Part shown: positions 1 to 8,219 of the stretch, piece by piece
How the letters are laid out: each line of letters starts with the position of its first letter
How positions within the stretch are numbered: the first letter of the stretch is position 1
DNA from: Marinilabilia rubra
GTDB taxonomy: Bacteria > Bacteroidota > Bacteroidia > Bacteroidales > Marinilabiliaceae
DNA length: 64,000 nt
Assembly: GCF_003121985.1 (NCBI RefSeq)
Contig: NZ_QEWP01000007.1
Coordinates: forward strand, 62,001 to 126,000
Direction: 5' to 3'
Translations under genes and position numbers: made by a program
The notes under the pieces: model-generated
The model's input: the letters and a program-made list of their open reading frames with translations, nothing else
Told to the model about the DNA's origin: nothing
The model's database searches: none

Positions 1-1127
1 ATACGTGCCGAAAAGTCGGTAGGCAATGCAATGGCCTCATCAAGCGCGTTGGTGTGCAACGACTGGGTGTGTCCCAAAGCGGCAGCCATAGCTTCCACAC
101 AGGTACGACCAACGTTGTTGAAAGGATCCTGCTCCTGCAATGACCATCCTGAAGTCTGAGAGTGCGTACGCAACGCCATAGACTTAGGATTCTTAGGATC
201 GAAACGTTTCACGATTTTCGCCCAAAGCATACGTGCAGCACGCATTTTGGCAATCTCCATGAAGTGGTTCATTCCGATGGCCCAGAAGAAAGACAAACGA
301 GGTGCAAAAGCGTCAACGCTCAGTCCGGCAGCAACACCAGTTTTCAGGTATTCCAGACCGTCGGCCAGGGTATAACCCAATTCCAGGTCGGCAGTAGCAC
401 CGGCTTCCTGCATGTGGTACCCAGAAATGGAGATACTGTTAAACTTAGGCATCTTCTGAGATGTGTACTCAAAGATATCGGCGATAATGCGCATTGAGAA
501 CTCTGGTGGGTAGATGTAAGTGTTACGCACCATGAACTCTTTCAAAATGTCGTTCTGAATGGTTCCGCTCAATTCCTCAAGCTTGGCACCTTGCTCCAAA
601 CCGGCAACGATGTAAAAAGCCATTACAGGCAGTACAGCACCGTTCATGGTCATGGAAACCGACATCTTATTCAATGGAATACCATCGAAAAGCACTTTCA
701 TATCAAGGATAGAGTCGATGGCCACACCGGCTTTACCTACGTCACCAACCACACGCTCATGGTCAGAGTCATAACCGCGGTGGGTAGCAAGGTCAAATGC
801 TACAGAAAGACCTTTCTGTCCGGCCGCCAGGTTACGACGGTAAAATGCATTAGACTCTTCGGCGGTAGAGAAACCTGCATACTGACGGATGGTCCAGGGA
901 CGCATGGCGTACATAGCCGAGTAGGGCCCGCGAAGATAAGGCACCAATCCTGCAGCATAGTTCAGGTGCTCCATGCCTTCCAGGTCTTCTTTGTTGTAAA
1001 CGGGTTTCACCGGAATCTGCTCAGGTGTAACCCAGTCTTTTTTAATGCCGTTCTTTTTCTCCCAGGTTTTGGGATCAATAGGGCATTTATCTCCTTTGAA
1101 TTCTATTTTTGAAAAATCTGGTCTCAT
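1..1127 (-). CDS. mutB: methylmalonyl-CoA mutase large subunit, 5' part (runs off the window)
   Basis: Catalytic alpha subunit of adenosylcobalamin-dependent methylmalonyl-CoA mutase, which interconverts succinyl-CoA and (R)-methylmalonyl-CoA in propionate metabolism. About 375 N-terminal residues are visible. The ATG at 1127 begins [10 protein letters not shown]. Conserved mutase stretches are readable, including [42 protein letters not shown](S)[11 protein letters not shown] and [11 protein letters not shown]. The C-terminal cobalamin-binding domain lies beyond position 1. It sits downstream of mutA on the same strand, separated by about 120 bases that carry an inverted repeat. Family assignment is certain; only the 3' end is missing. 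Confidence 0.97.
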   Translation of the reverse strand, partial: MRPDFSKIEFKGDKCPIDPKTWEKKNGIKKDWVTPEQIPVKPVYNKEDLEGMEHLNYAAGLVPYLRGPYSAMYAMRPWTIRQYAGFSTAEESNAFYRRNLAAGQKGLSVAFDLATHRGYDSDHERVVGDVGKAGVAIDSILDMKVLFDGIPLNKMSVSMTMNGAVLPVMAFYIVAGLEQGAKLEELSGTIQNDILKEFMVRNTYIYPPEFSMRIIADIFEYTSQKMPKFNSISISGYHMQEAGATADLELGYTLADGLEYLKTGVAAGLSVDAFAPRLSFFWAIGMNHFMEIAKMRAARMLWAKIVKRFDPKNPKSMALRTHSQTSGWSLQEQDPFNNVGRTCVEAMAAALGHTQSLHTNALDEAIALPTDFSAR

Positions 1128-1248
1128 GATAAATATTTTTAACGCAGAGGCGCTTAGGCGCTGAACTTAAATTTGAATGTCCAAAGATGTCTTTGAAGTC
1201 ATCTCTCTCAATAAAAACTATGCGTCACCGCGTCTTTGCGTTTAAAAT
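1128..1248. repeat. mutA-mutB intergenic inverted repeat
   Basis: The left arm at 1141 reads aacgcagaggcgc. The right arm near 1229-1243 reads gcgtctttgcgttt, whose complement begins aaacgcaaagacgc, so the two ends form an imperfect inverted repeat about 100 bases apart. Such aacgcaaagacgc-type sequences look like a dispersed intergenic repeat, but I see only this copy here. It lies inside what should be one operon. Confidence 0.5.
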
Positions 1249-3111
1249 TTACTGAATATTCAACATTTTGTTAAACCCTTGCAGTGTTTCCAGCAAGTTG
1301 GTGCGCACATTGATGAAATGCTCAATGCCCTGAGCTTTCAGGTCGTCGGCACAGGCAGGGGCTCCCGCCACAACAAAAATGGCATCGCCATTCAATGCTT
1401 TAAAGGCAGCAGGTGCAGCGTCTGTATATTCTTCATCAGAAGAACAAAGCACAACCACGTCAGCTCCGGCTTTCTTAGCAGCGTCAACACCTTCTTCTAC
1501 AGTTTCGAAACCAAGGTTGTCAATGATTTCGTATCCGGCACATCCAAAGAAGTTACCAGAGAACTGAGAACGTGCCAGGCGCATGGCAAGGTTTCCGTAA
1601 GTCAACATAAAGACTTTAGGACGCTTAGTTGCTCTTTCCGTAGCCAAACGCAATGCTTCAAATTCTTCCGCACCACGGTAAAGTTGAATAGGCTCAACAG
1701 TGTTGCCTTCTTCAGAATCTGTAAAAGCTTTGTCTTCACTGATTTCTTTAGATACGGCTTCCAGATTGTTGGGGTACTGGTTGGTTCCCAGCAAGGTATC
1801 TTTCCTGCGGGCCAACTCTTTTTTACGTTTATCAGAAGTTTCATTCACTTTAGCCTGAATAAATCCGGCTTTCAGAGCAGCGGTATATCCCCCTTTTTCT
1901 TCAACTTCCACAAACAGCTTCCAGGCTTCGCTGGCAATGCTGTCGGTCAGATTTTCTATGTAGTAACTTCCTGCTGAAGGATCCACAATCATACTGAAGT
2001 AAGATTCTTCTTTCAGCAACAGTTGCTGATTGCGGGCAATACGTTCACTAAATACATTAGGCTGACGGAACACTTGATCGAAAGGCGCCACGGTCAATGA
2101 GTCGGTACCACCGATGGTTGCACTCATCGCCTCAGTTTGGGTACGCAACATGTTCACATAAGGATCATAGATGGTCTTGTTCCACTCTGAAGTTTCGCAA
2201 TGTGTGTGCATTTTCTTCACTTCAAGACCGACAGGTTTGTAAGCATCCACAATTTTAGCCCACAACATACGTCCGGCACGAAGTTTGGCAATTTCCATGA
2301 AGTAGTTACCACCTACTGCGAAGTTGAAACGGATGTTTTTAGCAGCAGTGTTGATGTCCTGGTTGCGCTCGGTGATTTGAGCCAGGTACTCATTACCTAT
2401 AGCCAGGCCAAAAGCAAGCTCCTGAACGATGGAAGCACCAGCATTATTGAAATGCTTAGCATTTACACTGATGGTCTGGAACTGAGGCATTGCTTTTCCT
2501 TCTCCGGCCAGAACAGCTGCATTGTCGAGCAGCTCTTCAACCGGCACGCAGGATTTTCCGCTTACGGTAAGACTGCCAAGTGGATCGAAATTCAAAGAAC
2601 CCTTAATTTCTTCGAGCTTGCAATTGCGTGCAGCAAACTCCTCAACAACGAGTTGATAAAGCTTTTGGTTACCATGAGCGGTAGAAAAGTTAAGCTCCAC
2701 AGCCTCTGGAACAATGTTCTTCAAAAGTGCAGAAACGTTTTCTTTGGTAATCAGCTCTTCATTTTCGATGAAGAATCCCAAAGAGTCAACTCCTTTGTTA
2801 AGGATATCCAGCGCTTTTTCGTTGGCTTCCTTCGCATCTTTCACCACGATATCCTGACGCACCAACCATTTGTTGTGGGCTTTGGTTCCACGAACAAAGG
2901 GAAATTCTCCCGGTAGAGTGTCAAGATACTCAAGGTTTTTAAGGTCCTCCTCCCTGTAAAAGGGACGAACGTTAAAACCTTCATTCGTTTTCCAAACGAG
3001 CTTCTTATCGAAATCAGCCCCTTTGAGATCCGCTGTTATTTTGTCCATCCACTCCTGAGTTGAAACAGGAGCGAACTCGCTAAACAACGGTTGATTTGAT
3101 TTATCTGCCAT
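1249..3111 (-). CDS. mutA: methylmalonyl-CoA mutase small subunit
   Basis: Beta subunit (620 aa) of heterodimeric methylmalonyl-CoA mutase; it stabilises the catalytic MutB partner. It contains a mutase-like TIM-barrel half (for example RTQTEAMSATIGGTDSL near residue 340) and a C-terminal B12-type Rossmann domain (about 480-620). That domain lacks the DxHxxG cobalamin-ligand motif, as is normal for this subunit. The frame is open upstream to 3180, but I choose ATG 3111 (MADKSNQPLF). The extra 23 residues look non-coding, and a good promoter box (3147-3154) lies inside that extension. It is first in the mutA-mutB operon. Confidence 0.95.
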   Translation of the reverse strand: MADKSNQPLFSEFAPVSTQEWMDKITADLKGADFDKKLVWKTNEGFNVRPFYREEDLKNLEYLDTLPGEFPFVRGTKAHNKWLVRQDIVVKDAKEANEKALDILNKGVDSLGFFIENEELITKENVSALLKNIVPEAVELNFSTAHGNQKLYQLVVEEFAARNCKLEEIKGSLNFDPLGSLTVSGKSCVPVEELLDNAAVLAGEGKAMPQFQTISVNAKHFNNAGASIVQELAFGLAIGNEYLAQITERNQDINTAAKNIRFNFAVGGNYFMEIAKLRAGRMLWAKIVDAYKPVGLEVKKMHTHCETSEWNKTIYDPYVNMLRTQTEAMSATIGGTDSLTVAPFDQVFRQPNVFSERIARNQQLLLKEESYFSMIVDPSAGSYYIENLTDSIASEAWKLFVEVEEKGGYTAALKAGFIQAKVNETSDKRKKELARRKDTLLGTNQYPNNLEAVSKEISEDKAFTDSEEGNTVEPIQLYRGAEEFEALRLATERATKRPKVFMLTYGNLAMRLARSQFSGNFFGCAGYEIIDNLGFETVEEGVDAAKKAGADVVVLCSSDEEYTDAAPAAFKALNGDAIFVVAGAPACADDLKAQGIEHFINVRTNLLETLQGFNKMLNIQ

Positions 3112-3146
3112 AATGTAACTGTTTATTTGTGCGAGTTTACAGGCCG

Positions 3147-3154
3147 CAAAATTA
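3147..3154 (-). promoter_or_regulatory. putative Bacteroidota -7 box for mutAB
   Basis: On the minus strand this reads TAATTTTG, a full match to the Bacteroidota -7 consensus TAnnTTTG, about 36 bases before the chosen mutA ATG. No convincing -33 element was found. Such short matches also occur by chance in AT-rich DNA. Confidence 0.45.
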
Positions 3155-3300
3155 AGGAAATTATTCCTGAATGGGAACAAAACCAGTTTGTTTGTGGAAT
3201 GTTATTGAACAGTTCAGCTCAAAATATCATTTTTCTTATTCGCTACACGGGGGCTGTTGAAAAAGTATAAGGGTGAAGGATGATATCAAATGAGATGATT

Positions 3301-3545
3301 TACTTAGGGACTGCTGAAAAAGTCAAAAGGGCAAAATTTACAAGCCGACCAATCGAAGGAGTATTGAAATACTTCGAGATTCGGGCGGTGCAGTAAATTT
3401 TGTTCTTTTGATTAGCTGTTTTTTTATGATTAAGTGCAAAGAAATCCGAGTTTGATGTGGAATAACCTTGCACTTAGGAGTTTGTTGATATGATTTAAAG
3501 TTTTAAACGCTAATAAAGTAGGCGTTTTTCAGCGCTCCCTACTTA
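3301..3545. mobile_element. MITE-like element, copy A (233 bp plus flanking TACTTA duplications)
   Basis: Terminal inverted repeats gggactgctgaaaaa (3307-3321) and tttttcagcgctccc (3525-3539) differ at two or three positions. Both ends are flanked by the direct repeat TACTTA (3301-3306 and 3540-3545), as expected of a target-site duplication. Inside, 3322-3415 forms a long imperfect palindrome whose arms start tcaaaagggcaaaatttac and end gtaaattttgttcttttga. There is no ORF of note. A second, inverted and shorter copy lies at 25398-25533, and a third end-like sequence (gggggctgttgaaaaagt) lies at about 3249-3266. I read it as a non-autonomous transposon; the parent insertion sequence is not in the window. 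Confidence 0.75.
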
Positions 3546-3643
3546 ATCGAATCCCCAAGAAATCATTAACCAGGCAGCGAGATATTTCACTTTTTCTACA
3601 CTAAAAATGAGGAAACAAGAAGTGCCATCGCACACCCAGACAC

Positions 3644-4405
3644 CTATATCAACCGATTATACCTGGCATAATAAATAGCTTCAGAAATATTAGTGACATC
3701 CAGTTTGCGAAAAATATTCCTCTTGTGTTGTTTTACGGTGGATACAGAAATATTCAGCTCGTCACCAATTGTAGAATTGGGCTCACCCTGTCCACTGCGC
3801 AACAGGATCTCTTTTTCCCGTGGAGTAAGCTCATCCTGGTAACGGAGGTAAAAGCGCCTGGTTTCGGGATTGAAGCGGTATTGCAAAGGTTCACTTAAGT
3901 TTTGAATAACAGCATTTCCTGCTTTAGGTGAAAGCGAGGGAGAAACAAAACAAAGCGTGGATATTAGTTTATTCTCATTCGACAATTGAAACGGAACCAT
4001 GGTTTGAGTCACCATTATATAGCTGCCATCTTCCTGAAGAATTCTAAAATCAACAGCCAAATAGCAGTTCCTGCGCCAGTCAAGCGGGAGCTGAGTGTTA
4101 AAAAACCGGAAGCCAATTTCATTGGACACCATTATGGTCCTCATATCATTGGGCTCAATGATTTTTTCATAATACGAAAACCCCATTTTTTGAATCTCCT
4201 TAGGGGTATGACCAGCTAGAAAAAGGGGATGTGAGGAGATATACAAAAACTTACTGCGACTAAAATCGGCCCAGTAGATACTTTGATTAAGGAAACGGGA
4301 GAATGTATCAACCATGTCAATCACCCCTGCTTCATGCCCGGACTTAGTTTTTTTGCCGTTGCTGGTGCCAATTGATGCGAGAAGATGTTGAACAAATGAT
4401 GTCAT
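3644..4405 (-). CDS. PAS-like sensor with LuxR-type DNA-binding domain
   Basis: Transcription regulator of about 253 aa. The C-terminal part (last 65 residues) is a LuxR/FixJ helix-turn-helix: ELTPREKEILL, then ISVSTVKQHKRNIFRKLDV. The N-terminal 170 residues look like a PAS-type sensor (ADFSRSKFLYISSHPLFLAG and later FRILQEDGSYIMVTQTMVPF), without a receiver domain or phospho-acceptor Asp. Proteins of this architecture are common orphan regulators in Bacteroidota, and the ligand is unknown. The frame is open to 4468; I chose the Met at 4405, and 4423 is also possible. Its upstream region carries ctaaagtactat, repeated about 1 kb further on. It has no operon partner. Confidence 0.8.
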   Translation of the reverse strand: MTSFVQHLLASIGTSNGKKTKSGHEAGVIDMVDTFSRFLNQSIYWADFSRSKFLYISSHPLFLAGHTPKEIQKMGFSYYEKIIEPNDMRTIMVSNEIGFRFFNTQLPLDWRRNCYLAVDFRILQEDGSYIMVTQTMVPFQLSNENKLISTLCFVSPSLSPKAGNAVIQNLSEPLQYRFNPETRRFYLRYQDELTPREKEILLRSGQGEPNSTIGDELNISVSTVKQHKRNIFRKLDVTNISEAIYYARYNRLI

Positions 4406-4477
4406 AAAATAACTTGATGGCATATACTTTAGACTCAAAAATAATGAAAATGACAAGAACCCAAACAAAATACTCTG

Positions 4478-4489
4478 CTAAAGTACTAT
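4478..4489. repeat. ctaaagtactat direct repeat, copy 1
   Basis: This 12-base sequence with a central palindromic AGTACT lies about 75 bases upstream of the LuxR-type gene start. It recurs exactly and in the same orientation at 5459-5470. It could be a regulator site, but this is unproven. Confidence 0.3.
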
Positions 4490-4680
4490 AATCTTGTTGT
4501 TTCTGAACTTTTAATACAATGACGCCAAAGGTTTTTTGTTCATTCAATCACCAACCAAATCATCAATAAATCGTTAGATTTAAGATTTAATACGAAGCAT
4601 ATACTGCTAATAAACAAGGATTTAAAGCAATCATCTCCATGATTACAAAAAATTGATTTACACCACTTTACAATAGATTA

Positions 4681-4865
4681 AGGCTGTAGTTTAAAATGGC
4701 GATTTTATTGAATTCCACCAATGCCTTCCTGGCGGTAAGCAGGGCAGACAGGGGGCGAACTTATCAGGGACTTGATGGATTAGCCCTATTTGTGTCATTC
4801 ACAAGGTACGTAATTTATAGAAAGGACCTAATTGTCAACATCATCGCAAAACTAAACTACAGCCT
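4681..4865. mobile_element. 185-bp MITE with perfect 13-bp inverted repeats and AGATTA duplication
   Basis: The left end aggctgtagttta (4681-4693) and the right end taaactacagcct (4853-4865) are exact reverse complements. They are flanked directly by AGATTA at 4675-4680 and 4866-4871, a perfect 6-bp target-site duplication, so this is a recent-looking insertion. A 58-codon ORF on the plus strand (ATG 4696, TAA 4872-4874 just past the right end) spans nearly the whole element. It starts MAILLNSTNAFLAV and resembles nothing I know, so it may be accidental or a transposase scrap. The interior has no similarity to the TACTTA-flanked family at 3.3 and 25.4 kb. Confidence 0.85.
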
Positions 4866-4871
4866 AGATTA

Positions 4872-5640
4872 ACGAAGCATTGAATCATACTTTTAACTAA
4901 AAATCAGGCAAAAAAGGTTAAATCGTTACAGCACTCCGGAAAATCCTCATGGTATCCTAAAATACGGTGGACTGTCATCTGTTCAATACTCTTTTACAAA
5001 CCGGATGAATTTTCGGATGTACAGCCTAAGGCATGGATATTTGAAACCTTCAGAGGCAAGTAGCTATATTTTTATGAATCCAACGGTGCCACAATCCGAG
5101 ACAGCCACAACCTTGTCTTCCCAAGTAAAGAAAATAAAAACGCACTTAGGCTCAAAAACCATTACCAATACGGAATCCACTCTTCAAAATCTTAGTATAA
5201 TCAATACCAGGGTTTTCATTGGCAAAAACAGTTCAATTTCTAAAACTGCAAAATTCACAACTTACAAAGGCCGGAAAGCTGAATCCTCCATTTCTTATAC
5301 CATGCACCTACAAAATATGAATTCATCAGTCCTTGCAATTACTAAAAAATAAAAGAAATACACGCCCATATTGCTACTCAGATCCAAATATCTAACTAAC
5401 AACACATTGACCATTCTTACCACAATCAACATCGGCTTTACATAACCAAAAAACTATACTAAAGTACTATTGACGGGCTTTACTAAACTGCTTAAACTTG
5501 CAAACATAAAGGGACTAATTCATTATTATGATATTCGGATTGGAAAAGAAGGCCCTTTAACCTTTATTTGGCAGATTCACTAACTCATCCCTAACATCCC
5601 CCCTGACCTGGATTTGCCGGCCAGCCTTTCTATTCATTAA
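4872..5640. other. intergenic region without a convincing gene
   Basis: About 770 bases between the 185-bp MITE and the terminator at 5641. One open frame (5005-5352, plus, 115 codons) is rich in Ser, Thr, Lys and Asn. It has no recognisable domain, signal peptide or good ribosome binding site, so I do not call it a gene. The second copy of ctaaagtactat is at 5459-5470. No tRNA-like fold was seen by eye. Confidence 0.5.
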
Positions 5641-5677
5641 GAAAGCGGTTTGGACATTCTGTCCGGGCCGCTTTTTT
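5641..5677. terminator. intrinsic terminator (both directions possible)
   Basis: The hairpin is built from aaagcgg and ccgcttt arms with an inner ggaca/tgtcc stem around a ttc loop. It is followed by a T tract on the plus strand and an A tract mirror on the minus strand. It lies just downstream of the minus-strand gene ending at 5702. Confidence 0.7.
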
Positions 5678-5701
5678 ACTTGAAAACATCAAATTTCTGT
5701 T

Positions 5702-6787
5702 TCATGGATTTTTCCTGAGCACTACCACTGTCTCAAGAGCACAATGATCGGACAATGGCATAGTTTCCATGCCTGAAAAAAACTCAGTTTGATGAGTGGT
5801 GGTTGAATCATGCAATACCGCTGAATTTGTAAAGAGGTAGTCCAGTTTCCGGTTCCAGAACCCGTTTTTATCAGTAGTATGTGTGAAAAAGACTGAATTA
5901 TTGACCTGATATTTTTCTAAAGAAACCGCCGCTTGAAATTGATCATAAAAGGATCTCATCCAGGTCTGTTCTAAAGAATAGTCATCCGCTTCAAACTCCC
6001 CGTCATCACATGCAGAATCAGGAAATCCTTTCAAATTTTTAGTTCCCGGTGGCAATGCATTAAAATCTCCACCGATGACAAAGGGAAGATTCAATCTGTC
6101 AAGAGAATCCAAATAACTATAAACCACATCGATTTGCTTTTCTTTTGTGCCGTCATTGGAATAAGCAGACAGATGGGTATTCAAGAGATGCAGGGTGTCT
6201 TTTCCAATCACTGTGGAAACATCCAGCAGATTTCGGCGAAGATAAAAGTAACGTACTAAGAAATTCTGTTCTCCGATAAGCGGCAGTCCCACTCTGCGTC
6301 CTTTAAACAAAGGAGTTACCGAAAAAATAGCATTTCCTGAGTCCATGCGTCCCAATCCATCAGAAGGGATGTGGCTTACCCGCCATTGGGAGGCATACGC
6401 AGCATAACTGAAATGACTGTTCTCCAGCAACCATTCAACCTGATCGACAAAAGCACTGCGCTTGCTGTTAACATCAACTTCCTGTACAAACAAAATATCC
6501 GGACGAGTGGCTTTTAAAAAAGCAGAAAGGCGTTTTAGATTGTCCACAACTTCTGACGATTCCATCAAAACCCTGTCGCCGTGACAATCGAAGAAAAAAT
6601 CGATGCGTGCACCTCCGAATTTAACATTCCAGGTCATCACCTTCAGGGTGTCTCCGACTTCAGACTCATCTTTACTGTCTGCATCAGAATGATAATAAAC
6701 AACATCATCCTCTTCCAGAATGGCATTAAAGGGATCACAAGCACTGAAAAATCCGGGGAGCAGCAATAACAGGAAGATTCTGTACAT
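5702..6787 (-). CDS. lipoprotein of the endonuclease/exonuclease/phosphatase family
   Basis: A 361-aa exported protein. The N-terminus is a short signal peptide ending in a lipobox (FSAC), so the mature protein is probably lipid-anchored. The remainder is an EEP-superfamily domain: TWNVKFGG near residue 52, FVQEVD near 100, GGDFNALP near 240 and SDHCALE near 345. These supply the metal-binding Asn/Glu and catalytic Asp/His residues. Members act as nucleases or phosphodiesterases, and the substrate cannot be told from sequence. It is co-directional with the DMT gene upstream (6 bases apart), so the two are probably co-transcribed, ending at the hairpin at 5641. Confidence 0.88.
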   Translation of the reverse strand: MYRIFLLLLLPGFFSACDPFNAILEEDDVVYYHSDADSKDESEVGDTLKVMTWNVKFGGARIDFFFDCHGDRVLMESSEVVDNLKRLSAFLKATRPDILFVQEVDVNSKRSAFVDQVEWLLENSHFSYAAYASQWRVSHIPSDGLGRMDSGNAIFSVTPLFKGRRVGLPLIGEQNFLVRYFYLRRNLLDVSTVIGKDTLHLLNTHLSAYSNDGTKEKQIDVVYSYLDSLDRLNLPFVIGGDFNALPPGTKNLKGFPDSACDDGEFEADDYSLEQTWMRSFYDQFQAAVSLEKYQVNNSVFFTHTTDKNGFWNRKLDYLFTNSAVLHDSTTTHQTEFFSGMETMPLSDHCALETVVVLRKNP

Positions 6788-6793
6788 AACTTA

Positions 6794-7237
6794 TTATCGT
6801 TGAATCAAGACTATCCCCAAAATCAGCATAACAATTCCGGCTACCCGGCTTAAAGAAACAGGGTGCACGGCCACACTGAAAAAACCAAAATGATCGATAA
6901 CTGCCGCTACAATTAATTGCCCGGCAATCGAGGCAGCCAACATGGTGGTCACTCCAATTCGTGGAATTAACAAAACAACAGAGGTTACGAACATTGCGCC
7001 AATGGCCCCTCCCAGAAACAAATACCATGGAACGGCTTTCATTTCAGCGAACGAGGGCATACTTGTTTTTAAAATAACATTCAGAAGAATGAGAATGACT
7101 GTTCCTACCAAAAAATTAGTCAGTGAAGCCTGAAGAGGATGTTTTAAAAAAGAGGAAAGCTGTGCATTGATACTACCTTGAATGGAAAGAAATCCACCAA
7201 TGATTAATGCAGCAAATATTAGGATATATTTAGTCAT
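6794..7237 (-). CDS. DMT-superfamily transporter of the YdcZ (DUF606) type
   Basis: A 147-aa inner-membrane protein with about five hydrophobic segments, for example YILIFAALIIGGFLSIQG at the start and GIVMLILGIVLI at the end. The NAQLSSFLKHPLQASLTNFLVG stretch and the overall size fit the half-length YdcZ/DUF606 group of drug/metabolite transporters, which act as dimers or in pairs. The substrate is unknown. I choose ATG 7237 (MTKYILIF), preceded by AAGGGC, over the longer frame from 7264. Confidence 0.8.
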   Translation of the reverse strand: MTKYILIFAALIIGGFLSIQGSINAQLSSFLKHPLQASLTNFLVGTVILILLNVILKTSMPSFAEMKAVPWYLFLGGAIGAMFVTSVVLLIPRIGVTTMLAASIAGQLIVAAVIDHFGFFSVAVHPVSLSRVAGIVMLILGIVLIQR

Positions 7238-7294
7238 GCCCTTGGTTTTATAATACGGGCGCAAGTTACAACCAACGACTCATATCCCCAAATA

Positions 7295-8074
7295 TCAGCG
7301 TTTGGAGAACATGGACATTTTGTTTGCAAAGTTAAGATAATAGTCACCTCTGGAAAGGTTGTCAACATTCACCGAGTCGCTGTAACCCTTCACCACTATG
7401 CGTCCGTAAATGTCATAGATTTCGTAAAGGGTAGGCCTGGAAAAAACAAGTTGCTTTTCTACCTTATCAGAAGTCAGAGCAACTTCAGGTTTATCAACAG
7501 TCACATTAACTTCTGGTGTATATTTCCGATTATTCTGATCATCTGTCTGACGCACTCTAAAGCGGTTTTCGCCTGAATGCAATCGGACCGTGATATCATA
7601 TTGATGAGTTCCGGGAACACCTTTTCCTTTTACCTGACCAACCTGAACCCACTTATTCCACCGGAACTGTTCAACAATAAATGGCAGGGGTCCTGATTCA
7701 TCAGTGGTTTTCCACTGTAGCTCATTGTCTTTAACGGCAATGTCAAGTGTTTTAAATGATACCCTGGGAGCAATCACTTCCGGATTAATAACCCTGGGCA
7801 CACAACCTTCTTTATATTTAATTACCACTTGAACCGGATCTCCTATGGCAAAGCGATATACAGCCAGATCAATTTCAAAAGAATTGGAGTTTATTTCATC
7901 GGTAGAGGTCATTCCGTTGACCATTACTTCATATACACAAAACCCAACACCTGATTCGGAATTCGGGTTATTAACATACAAATTTTCACCCTGATATGTG
8001 CCCTCAAGTGATATTTCACCGGAATATGCAACAACAGGGATGAACAATAATAAAACGATACGAAGTAACCTCAT
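7295..8074 (-). CDS. secreted protein with C-terminal sorting-like domain
   Basis: A 259-aa protein with an N-terminal signal peptide (hydrophobic LLRIVLLLFIPVVAYS) and no lipobox. The middle consists of beta-rich segments. The last 60 residues, with YEIYDIYGRIVVKG then VDNLSRGDYYLNF and a final KR, resemble the type A C-terminal sorting domain used by the type IX secretion system. Surface export by that route is therefore likely but inferred. No enzymatic motif is recognised. It lies downstream of ispG on the same strand, 145 bases away. Confidence 0.65.
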   Translation of the reverse strand: MRLLRIVLLLFIPVVAYSGEISLEGTYQGENLYVNNPNSESGVGFCVYEVMVNGMTSTDEINSNSFEIDLAVYRFAIGDPVQVVIKYKEGCVPRVINPEVIAPRVSFKTLDIAVKDNELQWKTTDESGPLPFIVEQFRWNKWVQVGQVKGKGVPGTHQYDITVRLHSGENRFRVRQTDDQNNRKYTPEVNVTVDKPEVALTSDKVEKQLVFSRPTLYEIYDIYGRIVVKGYSDSVNVDNLSRGDYYLNFANKMSMFSKR

Positions 8075-8219
8075 GAGACTGGATATGTGTTATTTACAAC
8101 CATTGTCAGATTTCACAACTCTGCAATTTAATCATTATACACTCCAACTGCAAAATTCGGTCGTCAGAAAGACCAGACTTTTACGTATTTGTGGTGTATT
8201 TTTTGACCAACTGCATCTT

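Noticed and set aside
162-1112. Plus-strand open frames opposite mutB
   Set aside because: They are antisense to clear MutB sequence and have no domain or start signal of their own.
5005-5352. 115-codon plus-strand frame
   Set aside because: Low-complexity Ser/Thr/Lys/Asn composition, no ribosome binding site, no recognisable domain; typical of chance frames in AT-rich intergenic DNA.
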